Below are positions 22,579 through 33,192 of a stretch of 64,000 nucleotides of DNA, piece by piece. Made by a program: the position numbers and the translations under genes. Numbering within the stretch: position 1 is the stretch's first letter; each line of letters begins with the position of its first letter. The stretch comes from Alphaproteobacteria bacterium (lineage in GTDB: Bacteria; Pseudomonadota; Alphaproteobacteria; Rickettsiales; SXRF01): NCBI GenBank assembly GCA_020049775.1, contig JAGVLO010000001.1, forward strand, positions 40,395 to 104,394, given 5' to 3'. The notes beneath the pieces are model-generated. The model searched no databases, was not told where the DNA came from, and was given only the letters and a program-made list of their open reading frames with translations.

Positions 22579-23844
22579 CTAGAAGTTTTCGCGGAACCAG
22601 TTGACCATCTTATCGAACCCGGAGCTAAGCCCCCCGCGGCGGCGGTAATTGTCAAACATTTGTTCTTCCATGGGCTTTTTATGGGCATATTCCAGCATAC
22701 CCAGTGCTGCTGCAAAGGCAGGACCACTCACGGCTTCCGCCAGTCCCGGCATGGTACGCGGGCGGGCCAGACGCACCTGCTTGCCCAGAATGTTGGATGC
22801 CATCTCGCGAGCGCCCAGCAACTGGCTGGCCCCACCGGTCAGCACCACGCGCTTGCCGGCATAGGCACCGGCACCGTTGATTTCAATTTTGCTGCGTATC
22901 ATCTCGAAGATTTCTTCCATGCGCGGGCGGATAACCCCCACCAGCATGGAACGCGGCAGGCCGTTAAGCTCATCGGAATCTTCTTCACCCAGCGGCGGCA
23001 CATCCACCATGACATGGTCGTCATTTGCGGTTGCAATGGCACTGCCATGCAGCGTCTTGAGGCGTTCAGCATTGGACAGGCTGGTGGAAAGACCGCGTGC
23101 GATGTCGCTGGTCACATGCACGCCGCCTACCGGTATGGCGTCGGTATAGATATTCTTGCCGCCAGCGAACACGGTAAAACTGGTCACGCCACCACCCATG
23201 TCAATCAGGGTAACGCCCAGTTGTTTTTCGTCTTCCTCAAGGCAGGACAGAGCTGAGGCGTAGGGCGATACAATATATTCGTCCACGTTCAGGTGACAGC
23301 GTGCCACACAATGCGCGAGGTTACGCGTAATGCTGGGCAGGCCGGTGATGATATGCAAATCGGCGCCGAGCTTTTTGCCATACATTTTGCGCGGGTCGCT
23401 GATGCCGCGTGCGCCATCAAGATAATAGGAAACGGGGATACAATGGATGATATCGCTTTCATTATGGGCTATGCTGGCGCGCCCCTGTTCAATGATGTCC
23501 ATAACGTCACGGTCGGTGACTTCCTCGCCGAGCATGGTCATTTCCACGGTCACATTGCGCGACACGATATTGCCGCCCGACAAGCTGACCTTCACATCTT
23601 CAATGGTCTCGCCCGCCATCTGCTCGGCGGCATGCACGGCAGACACAATCGAAGCCTCGGCCTCGGCAAAATCGGTAATAATGCCTGAGCGAATACCCTT
23701 GGAAAGCTGATGGCCGATGCCGACAATCTTGATAGACCCTGCCGAATCGACATGGGCAATGAAGCAGGCGATCTTGGAAGTGCCTATATCAAGTACGGCA
23801 ACGCTGCCAATGGGGCTTTTGCGTAAGGTTTTCGAACGTTTCAT
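22579..23844 (-). CDS. ftsA: Cell division protein FtsA
   Basis: 421 aa, actin-like fold: phosphate loop VAVLDIGTSKIACFIA near the N-terminus, LIDMGGGVTSFTVF as phosphate 2, and VVLTGGASQLLGA as the adenosine motif. The C-terminal MVNWFRENF is the amphipathic membrane-targeting helix. FtsA anchors FtsZ to the inner membrane and recruits later divisome proteins. It lies 18 bp after ftsQ, as in most dcw clusters. Confidence 0.97.
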   Translation of the reverse strand: MKRSKTLRKSPIGSVAVLDIGTSKIACFIAHVDSAGSIKIVGIGHQLSKGIRSGIITDFAEAEASIVSAVHAAEQMAGETIEDVKVSLSGGNIVSRNVTVEMTMLGEEVTDRDVMDIIEQGRASIAHNESDIIHCIPVSYYLDGARGISDPRKMYGKKLGADLHIITGLPSITRNLAHCVARCHLNVDEYIVSPYASALSCLEEDEKQLGVTLIDMGGGVTSFTVFAGGKNIYTDAIPVGGVHVTSDIARGLSTSLSNAERLKTLHGSAIATANDDHVMVDVPPLGEEDSDELNGLPRSMLVGVIRPRMEEIFEMIRSKIEINGAGAYAGKRVVLTGGASQLLGAREMASNILGKQVRLARPRTMPGLAEAVSGPAFAAALGMLEYAHKKPMEEQMFDNYRRRGGLSSGFDKMVNWFRENF

Positions 23845-23862
23845 GTATATTTTAAGCTTCTC

Positions 23863-24762
23863 TTATGTGTCTCTGGCGTTGTTGCTTTTTTTATCCGGCA
23901 TATCATCCGGCGCCAGCTTAATAAACATGCGCCCTTCGAGACGCAAGTCAATCTCTTTTATATCGCGGTCGAGTAGTTGTTGACTTTCCTGCATATCCGC
24001 AAGCTTCTTCCATGCTGCCTCGGCATTGGTCTCCGGCAGCTTGACTTCTATAGCCTCGTTCTGGCGGTTGGATACGCGTATATTCCAGCGCCGCTCGCCC
24101 ACGCGTATAGCCGCCGAAAAGCGCCGCGCAAGGTCAGGCTCGGTAGAAAGCAGGGCCAGCAATTCACGCACATGTTGCGGCGCATCTTGCCCGATAATCA
24201 GCGGCAATTGCTGGTAGGGTGCGATATCCACACCGGTCATTACGGCACCGTTATCATCCACCAGAGCAATCTTTCCCTGATTCTGCCAAAGCGCCACCGG
24301 TTCGCGCTCTACGATTTTTACATAAAGCGTGCCGGGCAAGGCGCGCTCCACGGCAGCAAAGCGCACGCTTTCGATTTTCTCAAGGCGCTCTTTCATCTCG
24401 TCGAGTGAAATACGCAGTATCGGATCACCCTTCTGGATGCCCAGCGCCTTATTGACCTCGTTCATCGAGGTACGGCTGCGCCCTTCTAGATAGAGTGACT
24501 GCAGCGCAAAACCGGCATCCGCCGTCAGGCCATAACCGCCATCCACCACCGCATCGGCCGCTTTGCCAAATGCGCCAGTATGCCAGCACCACGCGCCGCC
24601 GGCCAGCAAGCCCATACACAGAGCGCTGCCGCCAATGACATAACATTTACTAAGAAGGGCGCGGCGTTTTTTGTGGGCTGTTTTCTGGCGCATAATCTGC
24701 TGCGACTGGCGCTGACGCACCGTCATCCCGCTCGATTTCCTGCCGCTATTCTTTCTGGCCAT
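23863..24762 (-). CDS. ftsQ: Cell division protein FtsQ
   Basis: 299 aa, bitopic. A very basic cytoplasmic N-terminus (1-37) precedes a single TM segment at about 40-62 (VIGGSALCMGLLAGGAW). The POTRA domain starts around LQSLYLEGRSRTSMNEV, and the conserved VRFAAVERALPGTLYVKIVEREP lies behind it. FtsQ links early and late divisome proteins in the periplasm. Position between ddl and ftsA agrees with the identification. Confidence 0.94.
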   Translation of the reverse strand: MARKNSGRKSSGMTVRQRQSQQIMRQKTAHKKRRALLSKCYVIGGSALCMGLLAGGAWCWHTGAFGKAADAVVDGGYGLTADAGFALQSLYLEGRSRTSMNEVNKALGIQKGDPILRISLDEMKERLEKIESVRFAAVERALPGTLYVKIVEREPVALWQNQGKIALVDDNGAVMTGVDIAPYQQLPLIIGQDAPQHVRELLALLSTEPDLARRFSAAIRVGERRWNIRVSNRQNEAIEVKLPETNAEAAWKKLADMQESQQLLDRDIKEIDLRLEGRMFIKLAPDDMPDKKSNNARDT

Positions 24763-24806
24763 TACACTTTATCCATTAAAAAACGCCAATAAAAAAGCAG
24801 GAGGAC

Positions 24807-25739
24807 TTAGCCACCCAACCGCGCATCTTCTACCAGCATTTGTACCAGATTATTGAAGCTTATGCCAGCGTAAGCTGCAATTTCCGGCGACAGGGACAAA
24901 GCCGTCATACCCGGCTGGCTGTTTACTTCCAGAAGGTAAAATGTGCCTTTGCCACCTTTCGTATCATCGTAGCGGAAATCTGAACGCGTCAGGCCACGGC
25001 AACCAAGGCATTGGTGGGCTTTGAGCGCAAGAGCCATCACTTCGTCATACGCTTCCTGCGGGATAGGCGCAGGCATCAGGTGCTGCGCCTTGCCGTCTGT
25101 GTATTTGGCTTCATAATCATAGAAGCGGCCCTTGGGCTTGATTTCAATAGCGCCAAGCGCTCTGGTGTTTCCCTCGGATCCCAGCACGGCCACCTGAATT
25201 TCGCGGCCGGGAATATATTGCTCCACCAGCACCTGCTCGCCATATGGCCAGTTTTCTGCAGTGAAATAGAAATTCTCGTTCTCGAAAATGATTTTCACGC
25301 CCACACTCGAACCTTCGTTAGAGGGCTTCACCACATACGGGCGCGACATCGGGTCACCCTTAAGTATTTCCTCACGCGTAAAAACCTTGCCCTCGGCGCA
25401 GCGCAGGCCAACCGCTTTAAATACCTGTTTTGCCATAGGCTTATCCATAGCAAGCGCAGAAGCTAATACCCCTGAATGGGTGTAGGGTATTTTCATCAGT
25501 TCCAGCATGCCCTGTACGCAGCCGTCTTCGCCGAAGCGGCCATGCAACGCGTTGAAAACCACATCAGGTTTTAGTTCTTTGAGTACGCTGGCGATATCAT
25601 CTGTCATGTCCACCGGCGTTACTTTTTTATAACCCGATTCCTGCAATGCCTTAGTCACGGCCTTGCCACTGTTGAGCGATACTTCACGTTCGGCCGACCA
25701 GCCACCCATCAATACGACTACATGCTTATTCTTGCTCAC
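24807..25739 (-). CDS. ddl: D-alanine--D-alanine ligase
   Basis: 310 aa ATP-grasp enzyme. VVLMGGWSAEREVSLNSG is the N-terminal D-Ala site, YVVKPSNEGSSVGV the ATP-grasp lysine motif, and YLLEVNSQPGMT the metal-binding end. It joins two D-Ala for the pentapeptide added by MurF. It lies 4 bp after murB and 44 bp before ftsQ in the dcw order murC-murB-ddl-ftsQ. Confidence 0.97.
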   Translation of the reverse strand: MSKNKHVVVLMGGWSAEREVSLNSGKAVTKALQESGYKKVTPVDMTDDIASVLKELKPDVVFNALHGRFGEDGCVQGMLELMKIPYTHSGVLASALAMDKPMAKQVFKAVGLRCAEGKVFTREEILKGDPMSRPYVVKPSNEGSSVGVKIIFENENFYFTAENWPYGEQVLVEQYIPGREIQVAVLGSEGNTRALGAIEIKPKGRFYDYEAKYTDGKAQHLMPAPIPQEAYDEVMALALKAHQCLGCRGLTRSDFRYDDTKGGKGTFYLLEVNSQPGMTALSLSPEIAAYAGISFNNLVQMLVEDARLGG

Positions 25740-25743
25740 CGTG

Positions 25744-26676
25744 TTATACCGCCTTACCTAATCGTTTAATTTCCCATTCAAGCTCGATGCCCGTGGCCGC
25801 TTTCACGCGGGCGCGGACTTCTTCGCCCAATGTTTCCAGATCCTTTGCAGTAGCATTACCAGTATTAATAAGAAAGTTGCAATGCTTTTCAGAAACTTGT
25901 GCGCCGCCCACGGTCAGGCCGCGGCAACCGGCACGGTCAATCAGCTCCCACGCCTTATGGCCCTGCGGATTTTTAAATGTGCTGCCGCCCGTGCGCGAAT
26001 GAATGGGCTGCGTGCTTTCGCGCGCGTTGCCAATTTCTCGTATGCGCGTTGCTATCTCATGTGTATTGCCAGACGCACCGCGCAGCACCGCCTGCGTCAC
26101 AATCGTACCTTGCGGCAGGCTGCTGTGGCGGTATGAAAAACCGATTTCCTGATTACTCAACCTGCGCACATGGCCGCTACGCTCCACGATCTCCGCTTCC
26201 ACAAGAACCTTCGATGTGTCGCTTTCATACGCACCTGCATTCATCCACACTGCGCCACCAATGGTACCCGGAATACCGCTCAGGAACTCCAGCCCTGCGA
26301 CTCCCTGCTCGCACGATACCAGCGCCACATTGAGCGATAGCGCTGCTGCACCTGCCGTCACCGTTACGCCCTGCGCGGTAATCTGTGTAAAGCCACGGCC
26401 AAGACGGATGACCACGCCGTCCAGCCCGCCGTCGCGTACGATCAGGTTTGAGCCGACACCCAGTACCGTTACCGGCACATGCGCAGGTAAAAGCGCAAGA
26501 AACGCGGCAAGGTCGTTGCTATGCTCGGGGCGGAACAGCCACTCGGCAGGCCCGCCAACGCGAAACCAGTTGCTCTTGGAAAGGTCAGCGCGTTCGCGCA
26601 ACCTCGGACGAAAGACATCAAAGGCGGAAGTCTGTAGTACATGGCCAGTATCGGATAGCGCTTCGGCTACCATCAT
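25744..26676 (-). CDS. murB: UDP-N-acetylenolpyruvoylglucosamine reductase
   Basis: 310 aa. FAD-binding residues are visible in [12 protein letters not shown] and [14 protein letters not shown], and the catalytic Ser lies in [15 protein letters not shown]. The short alphaproteobacterial form reduces enolpyruvyl-UDP-GlcNAc to UDP-MurNAc. The ATG overlaps the murC stop by 4 bp. Confidence 0.97.
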   Translation of the reverse strand: MMVAEALSDTGHVLQTSAFDVFRPRLRERADLSKSNWFRVGGPAEWLFRPEHSNDLAAFLALLPAHVPVTVLGVGSNLIVRDGGLDGVVIRLGRGFTQITAQGVTVTAGAAALSLNVALVSCEQGVAGLEFLSGIPGTIGGAVWMNAGAYESDTSKVLVEAEIVERSGHVRRLSNQEIGFSYRHSSLPQGTIVTQAVLRGASGNTHEIATRIREIGNARESTQPIHSRTGGSTFKNPQGHKAWELIDRAGCRGLTVGGAQVSEKHCNFLINTGNATAKDLETLGEEVRARVKAATGIELEWEIKRLGKAV

Positions 26677-28154
26677 GAAGCCGCCTTTTTCTTATCCAGC
26701 TTATTGAGCTGTTCAGGCAGCGCATAGGCCCATTTGGTAATCGAACCCGCACCAAGGCACACCACCATATCGCCTTTTGTGCCTACCGATTCAAGCGTCT
26801 TAGCCAGTGTGTCCTGCGATTCCAGCTTCACCACGCTGCGGTGGCCTGCGCTACGCAAACCTTCCACCAACCTGTCGGCGCTGATACCCTCAATCGGTTC
26901 TTCACCGGCACTGTAAATATCGGCAACCACTACTGTGTCAGCATCATTGAAGCAGGTGCAGAAATCACTAAGCAAATCGCGCACGCGCGTGTAACGGTGC
27001 GGCTGCACCACGGCAATCACCTTGCCGCCTTTCGGGCCGCTCTGTGCTGCGCGCGCGGCTTTGAGCGTAGCGGCAATTTCCACGGGGTGATGGCCGTAAT
27101 CGTCAATAATTGTCATACCCAGCCCAACGCCGGTTTTGGTGAAGCGGCGCTTCACGCCTTCAAACGCGGCAAGACCGGCCTGCCAGACATCGTCCGGTAA
27201 TTTTAGTTCCTGCGCTATGGCAATCACCGCCAGCGAATTACTGACATTATGCTGGCCGTGCATCGGCAACTTCACATCTTTGATAACACGCCCCGCTTCG
27301 TTGCCACGGCCTGCGATTTCAACGTCAAAACATTCACCGTCAGGGCCGGATCGTATGTTTGATGCACGCACATCCGCCTGCGGGTTGGTGCCGTAGGTGA
27401 TGATGCGGCGGTCATTGATGCGCGCAGCCAGTGCCTGCACTTCCGGATGGTCAATGCACATTACGGCAAAGCCGTAAAACGGCAGGTTGGTAAGGAAAGT
27501 CTGGAACGCTGCCTTGGCGTTGTCGAACGTGCCGTAATGATCGAGATGCTCGGGATCGATGTTGGTAACAACAGCAATGGTAGCAGGCAAGCGCGTGAAG
27601 CTACCGTCAGATTCATCGGCTTCCACCACCATCCACTCGCCTTTGCCGAGGTAAGCGTTGGTACCGCGCGCATTGATGATGCCGCCGTTAATAACGGTCG
27701 GTTGCAGCTTGGCCGCTTCAAGCAGAGAGGCGGTCAATGCGGTAGTCGTCGTTTTACCGTGCGTACCTGCGACGGCAATAGCGATTTTAAAACGCATCAA
27801 CTCGGCCAGCATTTCCGCACGCTTGACCACCGGCAGGCGCGCCGCGCGCGCAGCAGCCAGTTCGGGGTTGTCCGCTTTAATGGCAGAGGAAATCACAACA
27901 ACCGATGCATTTTCCACATGTTTGGCGTCATGGCCGATGAACACCTTGATGCCATGGTCTTTCAGGCGCTGTGTGTTGTAGCTGTCGGACGCATCCGAAC
28001 CCTGCACCGTGTAGCCGAGATTATGCAGCACTTCGGCAATGCCGCTCATGCCGATGCCGCCGATGCCAATGAAGTGCAGGATACCTGCATTAAGCTCCAG
28101 CCTGTGCGACACGGGTAATGCTTTCAGCGAGGTGGGTTTGTTATCTTGTTTCAT
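26673..28154 (-). CDS. murC: UDP-N-acetylmuramate--L-alanine ligase
   Basis: 493 aa Mur ligase. The Rossmann N-domain begins [15 protein letters not shown], the ATP loop is [13 protein letters not shown], and FTKTGVG and YGHHPVEI mark the central and C-terminal domains. It adds L-Ala to UDP-MurNAc. Overlaps murG upstream (ATGA) and murB downstream. Confidence 0.98.
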   Translation of the reverse strand: MKQDNKPTSLKALPVSHRLELNAGILHFIGIGGIGMSGIAEVLHNLGYTVQGSDASDSYNTQRLKDHGIKVFIGHDAKHVENASVVVISSAIKADNPELAAARAARLPVVKRAEMLAELMRFKIAIAVAGTHGKTTTTALTASLLEAAKLQPTVINGGIINARGTNAYLGKGEWMVVEADESDGSFTRLPATIAVVTNIDPEHLDHYGTFDNAKAAFQTFLTNLPFYGFAVMCIDHPEVQALAARINDRRIITYGTNPQADVRASNIRSGPDGECFDVEIAGRGNEAGRVIKDVKLPMHGQHNVSNSLAVIAIAQELKLPDDVWQAGLAAFEGVKRRFTKTGVGLGMTIIDDYGHHPVEIAATLKAARAAQSGPKGGKVIAVVQPHRYTRVRDLLSDFCTCFNDADTVVVADIYSAGEEPIEGISADRLVEGLRSAGHRSVVKLESQDTLAKTLESVGTKGDMVVCLGAGSITKWAYALPEQLNKLDKKKAAS

Positions 28155-29314
28155 GCTGCGACTCCGCTAATAAAATCTGTGAGTGTATATTCCTGCTTGG
28201 GCTTTCCGCCGTCACCTATAATCATGACCATGTCGGCAAGTTTTTCGGCTGCGTCTGGTGTGCAAAGCTTGCGGGCGTTTTCCGCCGCGCGAGATAATGT
28301 CGCCGGTGATGTGAGGAATGCCTCCAAACGCGCCGACAGCGACGCAGGCGTGAAGCCATCCTGCGGCATCACCCAACCGCCGCCTACATGTTCGAGCGCG
28401 TGCGCATTGAAATATTGGTGGTTGTCCATCGATGTCGGAAGCGGCACCAGAATACCAGGGCGGCCAGCCACGGCAAGCTCCATCACCGTCGAAGCACCGG
28501 AGCGTGCAATCACCAGATGGCTGGCGGCAAGCCTTGCCGGAATATCTACAAAAAAGCTGGCAAGGTCGGCATTGATACCAATGGCTTTATATTTTTCGCG
28601 CGTTGCTTCCAGCTCGCCCTCGCGGCATTGCTGGTCAATACGCACACGTGAGCGCAGCGGCGCGGGCAATGCAGCAATCGCAGCGGGCATGACATTGCTG
28701 AAAACAGAGGCGCCCTGGCTACCACCCGTAACAAGTATGTGTATCTGTCCGTCATCAACCAGCGCAGGATACGGCACCTCCCTCAACGCACACACACTGG
28801 CACGCACGGGATTGCCGGTCACATACACTTTGTGGCGGTCGCGCTCTTTAAGCATCTGCATATCCGGAAAGGACGTGGCGATATAATCCACACGCGGCGC
28901 AAGCAGGCGGTTGGCGCGGCCAAGCACCGAGTTCTGCTCATGGATAATGGCAGGAATGCGTAACACGCCAGCCGCAAACACGGTGGGAAATGACGGATAA
29001 CCGCCAAAGCCGATAACCACTTTTGGCTTCAAACGGCGCAGCAACAGCACGGCCTGCACAATACCAAGCAGCAGGTTTGCCGCGCCACTTACCTTGCCAT
29101 AGATACCCTTGCCTGCGGTGCCTGCGCGGATGGTTCTTTTTTCAATCTTCGAGAGCGCACCTGTCTGGAAATGGGCAAAGCGTTTATCGGTTACGAGCAA
29201 AACGCACTCACCCGCCGCCAACAGTTTTTCTGCCAGCGCCTCTGCCGGAAATATATGGCCGCCGGTTCCCCCAGCCGCGAGGATAACCGGCCTGTTGTTT
29301 TTGTTTACAGACAT
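28151..29314 (-). CDS. murG: UDP-GlcNAc:undecaprenyl-pyrophosphoryl-MurNAc-pentapeptide transferase
   Basis: 387 aa GT-B fold glycosyltransferase. The N-terminal glycine-rich loop [16 protein letters not shown] and the second one [16 protein letters not shown] are the MurG G-loops; [16 protein letters not shown] binds the UDP-GlcNAc. It makes lipid II on the inner face of the membrane. The start lies 4 bp after the small membrane protein gene. Confidence 0.97.
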   Translation of the reverse strand: MSVNKNNRPVILAAGGTGGHIFPAEALAEKLLAAGECVLLVTDKRFAHFQTGALSKIEKRTIRAGTAGKGIYGKVSGAANLLLGIVQAVLLLRRLKPKVVIGFGGYPSFPTVFAAGVLRIPAIIHEQNSVLGRANRLLAPRVDYIATSFPDMQMLKERDRHKVYVTGNPVRASVCALREVPYPALVDDGQIHILVTGGSQGASVFSNVMPAAIAALPAPLRSRVRIDQQCREGELEATREKYKAIGINADLASFFVDIPARLAASHLVIARSGASTVMELAVAGRPGILVPLPTSMDNHQYFNAHALEHVGGGWVMPQDGFTPASLSARLEAFLTSPATLSRAAENARKLCTPDAAEKLADMVMIIGDGGKPKQEYTLTDFISGVAA

Positions 29315-29317
29315 CGC

Positions 29318-29581
29318 CTAGGTTTTGTTCCGCTTTGTACGGTAATGGTATTTATAAATTCCGTATATACTAATCAAAGCCCACGATGCTTCAAGCAGAA
29401 ACGCTGGCAGGTTCCAGTGAAATAACAGGGAGTAAACCAGCAATATCGCCCCCAGCAGGTTCATACCGAGATAGCTCAGGCTGCTGTGGGTAACCTTTTC
29501 TTTCTGCAACAAAAAATATGAGGCCAGAAAGAGCAGCACCCCGATATTTCCAACTATTTCCGCATGATCACCCATCATCAA
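29318..29581 (-). CDS. 87-aa three-helix membrane protein inside the dcw cluster
   Basis: The ATG overlaps the ftsW stop and the stop lies 4 bp from murG, so it is translated as part of the operon. About three hydrophobic helices (IVGNIGVLLFLASYFLL, LSYLGMNLLGAILLVYSLLF, FLLEASWALISIYGIYKY) are followed by a basic tail. It resembles small permease-like proteins of the CBU_0592 type, often annotated hypothetical. Not part of the standard dcw set. A role with FtsW or MurG is suggested only by position. Confidence 0.8.
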   Translation of the reverse strand: MMMGDHAEIVGNIGVLLFLASYFLLQKEKVTHSSLSYLGMNLLGAILLVYSLLFHWNLPAFLLEASWALISIYGIYKYHYRTKRNKT

Positions 29582-30690
29582 CGCTGCCCGTAACGCCTTC
29601 GCGTCATCGCCAGCATAATACCCATGCCAATACCCATGGCCACCACCGACGAACCGCCATAGCTCAGGAAAGGCAGCGTCATGCCCTTGGCGGGAAACAT
29701 ATTGACGGACACACCCATATTGATAATTGCCTGTATGCCAAACTGCGCCAGCACACCCGCCACCGACAGCACTATAAACAAATCATTCTGCTCGCGCAGG
29801 CGGCTTAGACCGCGCAGCACGATGAAAGCAAACAGCCCGAGGATAAGCAGGCAAACGATGACGCCGAACTCCTCGCCCGCCACGGCAAAAATAAAATCGG
29901 TATGCGAGTCAGGCAGCGACGCCTTGACCTGTCCCTCGCCCGGCCCGCGCCCGAGCAGGCCTCCATTGCTGAATGCCTTGAGCGAACGGCTTATCTGGTA
30001 ATTATCACCTGCCGCCGGATCAAGGAAGCTGTTGATACGGCGCTCAACGTGCGGGAAGCTGTGGTAAGCGCCAAACAAACCTGCCACCGCCAGCGCACCC
30101 ATAACCAGTACCCAAAACATCGGCAATCCGGCAAGGAAAAGCTGGATGGCCCATGTTGCCGTCACCGTCAGCGTCATGCCGATATCCGGCTGGCTTACAA
30201 GCAGCAGCGCCACCAGCACATACAGGCCGATCGCCGCGCGATAACCCGGGAAATCCACACGGCGGTGATTTTCTGCGCACACCCACGCCATCACCACGGC
30301 AAAGCATGGTTTCATAAATTCCGATGGCTGAATGGTAAAACCGCCAACATCAATCCAACGGTGCGCGCCCTTAATCTGCACACCGATAAGCGGCACAAGA
30401 AACATCAGCGCCAGCGACGAGATAAACCCTATCACCGCCAGCCTGCGTATCATGGTAGGCGACATCAGCGATACTATCATCATCACCAGTACGGCAATGG
30501 CCAAAAACATCTGGTGACGGTGTACAAAGTAAAACGCCGGAAGGTCAAGACGCTTGGCCACAGGCGGGCTGCCAGCCGCCACGAGAATGAACCCAAAGCC
30601 GATGAGGATAAACAGCGCAAATATATTCAGGCGGTCAACCGTCCACCACCAGCGGCCAATGACAGACGTATCCGTACGGTCAAAGCGCAT
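29578..30690 (-). CDS. ftsW: Lipid II polymerase/divisome SEDS protein FtsW
   Basis: 370 aa from the ATG at 30690; the longer open frame upstream is inside murD and not FtsW-like. About ten TM helices. SEDS landmarks include GAHRWIDVGGFTIQPSEFMKP, which carries the catalytic-region motif, and LPFLSYGGSSVVA near the end. FtsW polymerises septal glycan together with FtsI. It overlaps murD by 11 bp and the small membrane gene by 4 bp. Confidence 0.95.
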   Translation of the reverse strand: MRFDRTDTSVIGRWWWTVDRLNIFALFILIGFGFILVAAGSPPVAKRLDLPAFYFVHRHQMFLAIAVLVMMIVSLMSPTMIRRLAVIGFISSLALMFLVPLIGVQIKGAHRWIDVGGFTIQPSEFMKPCFAVVMAWVCAENHRRVDFPGYRAAIGLYVLVALLLVSQPDIGMTLTVTATWAIQLFLAGLPMFWVLVMGALAVAGLFGAYHSFPHVERRINSFLDPAAGDNYQISRSLKAFSNGGLLGRGPGEGQVKASLPDSHTDFIFAVAGEEFGVIVCLLILGLFAFIVLRGLSRLREQNDLFIVLSVAGVLAQFGIQAIINMGVSVNMFPAKGMTLPFLSYGGSSVVAMGIGMGIMLAMTRRRYGQR

Positions 30691-32080
30691 GGCGCTTGCC
30701 CCTACCAGACTGGCTGGCGATGCCCGCGACCATGTCGCAGAACGCATCACCGCGCTCTTCAAAACTTTTCCACTGGTCAAACGATGCGCAGGCAGGAGAC
30801 AACAGTACCACCGCGTCTTTTTTCTTTTCAGAAAATGCTTTTTCTGATGCCGCCCGTACCGCTTCTTTCAGCGTGCCACAGCGCGTGAAAGGTACATTGT
30901 GTTGCGTGAGTACTCTTGCGAATTCCTCTTCCGCCGCTCCAATCAGAAATGCGTGGGTGATTTTGGGGAAATAATCCGTGAGGGTTGAAATGCCGCCTTC
31001 CTTGGCCTTGCCTCCGGCAATCCAGTAAATCGTATCGTACGGCGCAAGCGCATTCGACGTAGCATCGGCATTGGTTGCCTTGCTGTCATTGATAAAGCGC
31101 ACGTCGTTGATAGTATCCACCAATTGCAAGCGGTGGCGCAATCCGGAAAAGCTTTTCATGGCGCTGTAAATAATGTCGGGTTTCACACCGCACGCACGCA
31201 CCGCCGCATAAGCCACCGCCGCGTTTTGCCAGTTGTGGCGTCCGGTCAGCGTTACGATACCACGCAGATCAAAGCGCTGCGCGCCGTCGTGCAGCACACC
31301 GTCTTTTACATACACTCCATCAGTCTGCGATTGTACAGACACGCGTACAAGCTGCTGGTTGTTGTGTGTGTGAATGGTGGATGCAACACTTTGTGTGTAT
31401 TCATCATCCACGGCCACTACCGCCACATCATCTTTTTGCTGGCGGTCGAAGATATGCATCTTGGCCGCCACATAGCCCTGCATGTCGCCGTGGCGGTCGA
31501 GATGGTCAGGCGTCACATTCATGAATACCGCCACGTTGAAGCGCACCGTTTTCAGTAAATCAAGCTGGTACGACGATGTCTCGATCACATACACGCCTTC
31601 TTCCTCAAGTTCATTCAGCGCCAGCGCCGCCGTGCCGAGATTGCCGCCCACTTCCGTTTTGATGCCTGCTGTTTTCAATATATGGCCGATAAGGGTGGTG
31701 GTGGTGGATTTGCCGTTAGTTCCGGTAATACCGACATAGCGCACTTTCGGGCAGGCCTGATACAGCAGTTCAACATCACCAATCACGGGGCAACCATGCT
31801 GCTTTGCTATTTCCACCACTGCGTGCGGTTTGGGGTGCGTCAGCGGTACACCAGGGCTTAGCACCAGCGCCTTGATGTCTTTCCACGGCCACTGCACGAA
31901 TGGAATGGTTTGTATTTTTCCTGCGTAGGTTTCAGCGGTGCGTTTGCAACCTGCTTCGTTATCGTCCCACGCATAAACTTCTGCGCCGCCCGCCACCAGT
32001 GAAGCAATGGTAGCGTCCCCCGCCTTGCCAAGGCCGAACACAGCTATTTTTTGGCTGGCATATGCGCGTACGGTAATCAT
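30680..32080 (-). CDS. murD: UDP-N-acetylmuramoylalanine--D-glutamate ligase
   Basis: 466 aa. Rossmann start [20 protein letters not shown] loop [18 protein letters not shown], and a C-terminal [18 protein letters not shown] typical of MurD. It adds D-Glu in the cytoplasmic precursor pathway. The stop overlaps ftsW and the start overlaps mraY. Confidence 0.97.
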   Translation of the reverse strand: MITVRAYASQKIAVFGLGKAGDATIASLVAGGAEVYAWDDNEAGCKRTAETYAGKIQTIPFVQWPWKDIKALVLSPGVPLTHPKPHAVVEIAKQHGCPVIGDVELLYQACPKVRYVGITGTNGKSTTTTLIGHILKTAGIKTEVGGNLGTAALALNELEEEGVYVIETSSYQLDLLKTVRFNVAVFMNVTPDHLDRHGDMQGYVAAKMHIFDRQQKDDVAVVAVDDEYTQSVASTIHTHNNQQLVRVSVQSQTDGVYVKDGVLHDGAQRFDLRGIVTLTGRHNWQNAAVAYAAVRACGVKPDIIYSAMKSFSGLRHRLQLVDTINDVRFINDSKATNADATSNALAPYDTIYWIAGGKAKEGGISTLTDYFPKITHAFLIGAAEEEFARVLTQHNVPFTRCGTLKEAVRAASEKAFSEKKKDAVVLLSPACASFDQWKSFEERGDAFCDMVAGIASQSGRGKRHAL

Positions 32081-33165
32081 CTCAGCTTAAGTGTCGAAAG
32101 CCCAAGCAGTGCAAAAATGCAGGCAATAATCCAGAAGCGTATGACAATGGTCGGCTCTTTCCAGCCCAGCTTTTCAAAATGATGGTGAATCGGCGCCATC
32201 TTGAACACGCGCTTGCCTGTGGTCTTGAACGAAACCACCTGCACAATCACCGACACCGCCTCAAGCACAAACAGGCCGCCGATAATGGCCAGTACAAATT
32301 CATGCTTGGTAATTACGCTAATCGCACCCAGCGCACCACCGAAGGCAAGGCTGCCTGTATCCCCCATAAACACCTGCGCAGGCGGCGCATTAAACCAGAG
32401 GAAACCCAGACTCGCCCCCACCAGCGCGGCGCAGAACACCGCCAGTTCGCCGGAGCCGGGGATGTAATGAAGTTGCAGATAATTCGCAAACACGGCATTG
32501 CCCACCAGATAGGCAATAAGCGCGAAGCAACCGGCAACAATCATGATAGGTACAATCGCAAGACCATCTAGCCCGTCGGTCAAATTCACCGCGTTGGATG
32601 CGCCTACCATCACCAGCAACACAAACAGGCCATAAAATATACCTGCATCAATCAATATATTCTTGAAGAAAGGAACGGCAATCTGATCAGCCAGCTGTGG
32701 CGGTGCGGCAAGCTGTATGACATACGCCGCCAACAATGAAATCAGTATTTGGCCTATGAATTTTTTGCGGGATGAAAGTCCCTTGCTGTTGCGTTTGGTG
32801 AGCTTGAGATAATCATCGACAAACCCCAATGCGCCAAAGCCGAGCGTAACGATAAGCACCACCCATACATAAGCGTTGGTAAGATCGGCCCAAAGCAGCG
32901 TGGACACGCTGACGGCCAGCAATATCATCACCCCGCCCATGGTGGGTGTTCCTTTTTTTGTAAGCAGGTGCGATTCCGGCCCGTCGGTACGGATAGGCTG
33001 GCCTTCCGCCTGTTTGGATTTCAGCCAGCGTATGATTTTGGGGCCAAAATAAAAACTGATGAGCAGAGAAGTGAATATGGCACAGCCGCTGCGGAAGGTA
33101 AGGTAGCGAAACAGATTGAGCGGACCAAACTCGTCTGACAAATGCGCCAGTAAATTAAACAGCAT
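32077..33165 (-). CDS. mraY: Phospho-MurNAc-pentapeptide transferase
   Basis: 362 aa, ten TM helices. [22 protein letters not shown] (two Asp) and [13 protein letters not shown] are the active-site motifs, and [11 protein letters not shown] is the conserved His loop. MraY makes lipid I from UDP-MurNAc-pentapeptide and undecaprenyl phosphate. It starts 27 bp after the murF stop. Confidence 0.98.
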   Translation of the reverse strand: MLFNLLAHLSDEFGPLNLFRYLTFRSGCAIFTSLLISFYFGPKIIRWLKSKQAEGQPIRTDGPESHLLTKKGTPTMGGVMILLAVSVSTLLWADLTNAYVWVVLIVTLGFGALGFVDDYLKLTKRNSKGLSSRKKFIGQILISLLAAYVIQLAAPPQLADQIAVPFFKNILIDAGIFYGLFVLLVMVGASNAVNLTDGLDGLAIVPIMIVAGCFALIAYLVGNAVFANYLQLHYIPGSGELAVFCAALVGASLGFLWFNAPPAQVFMGDTGSLAFGGALGAISVITKHEFVLAIIGGLFVLEAVSVIVQVVSFKTTGKRVFKMAPIHHHFEKLGWKEPTIVIRFWIIACIFALLGLSTLKLR

Positions 33166-33192
33166 GCCAAACCTCTTTCTGTAAAACCATCA

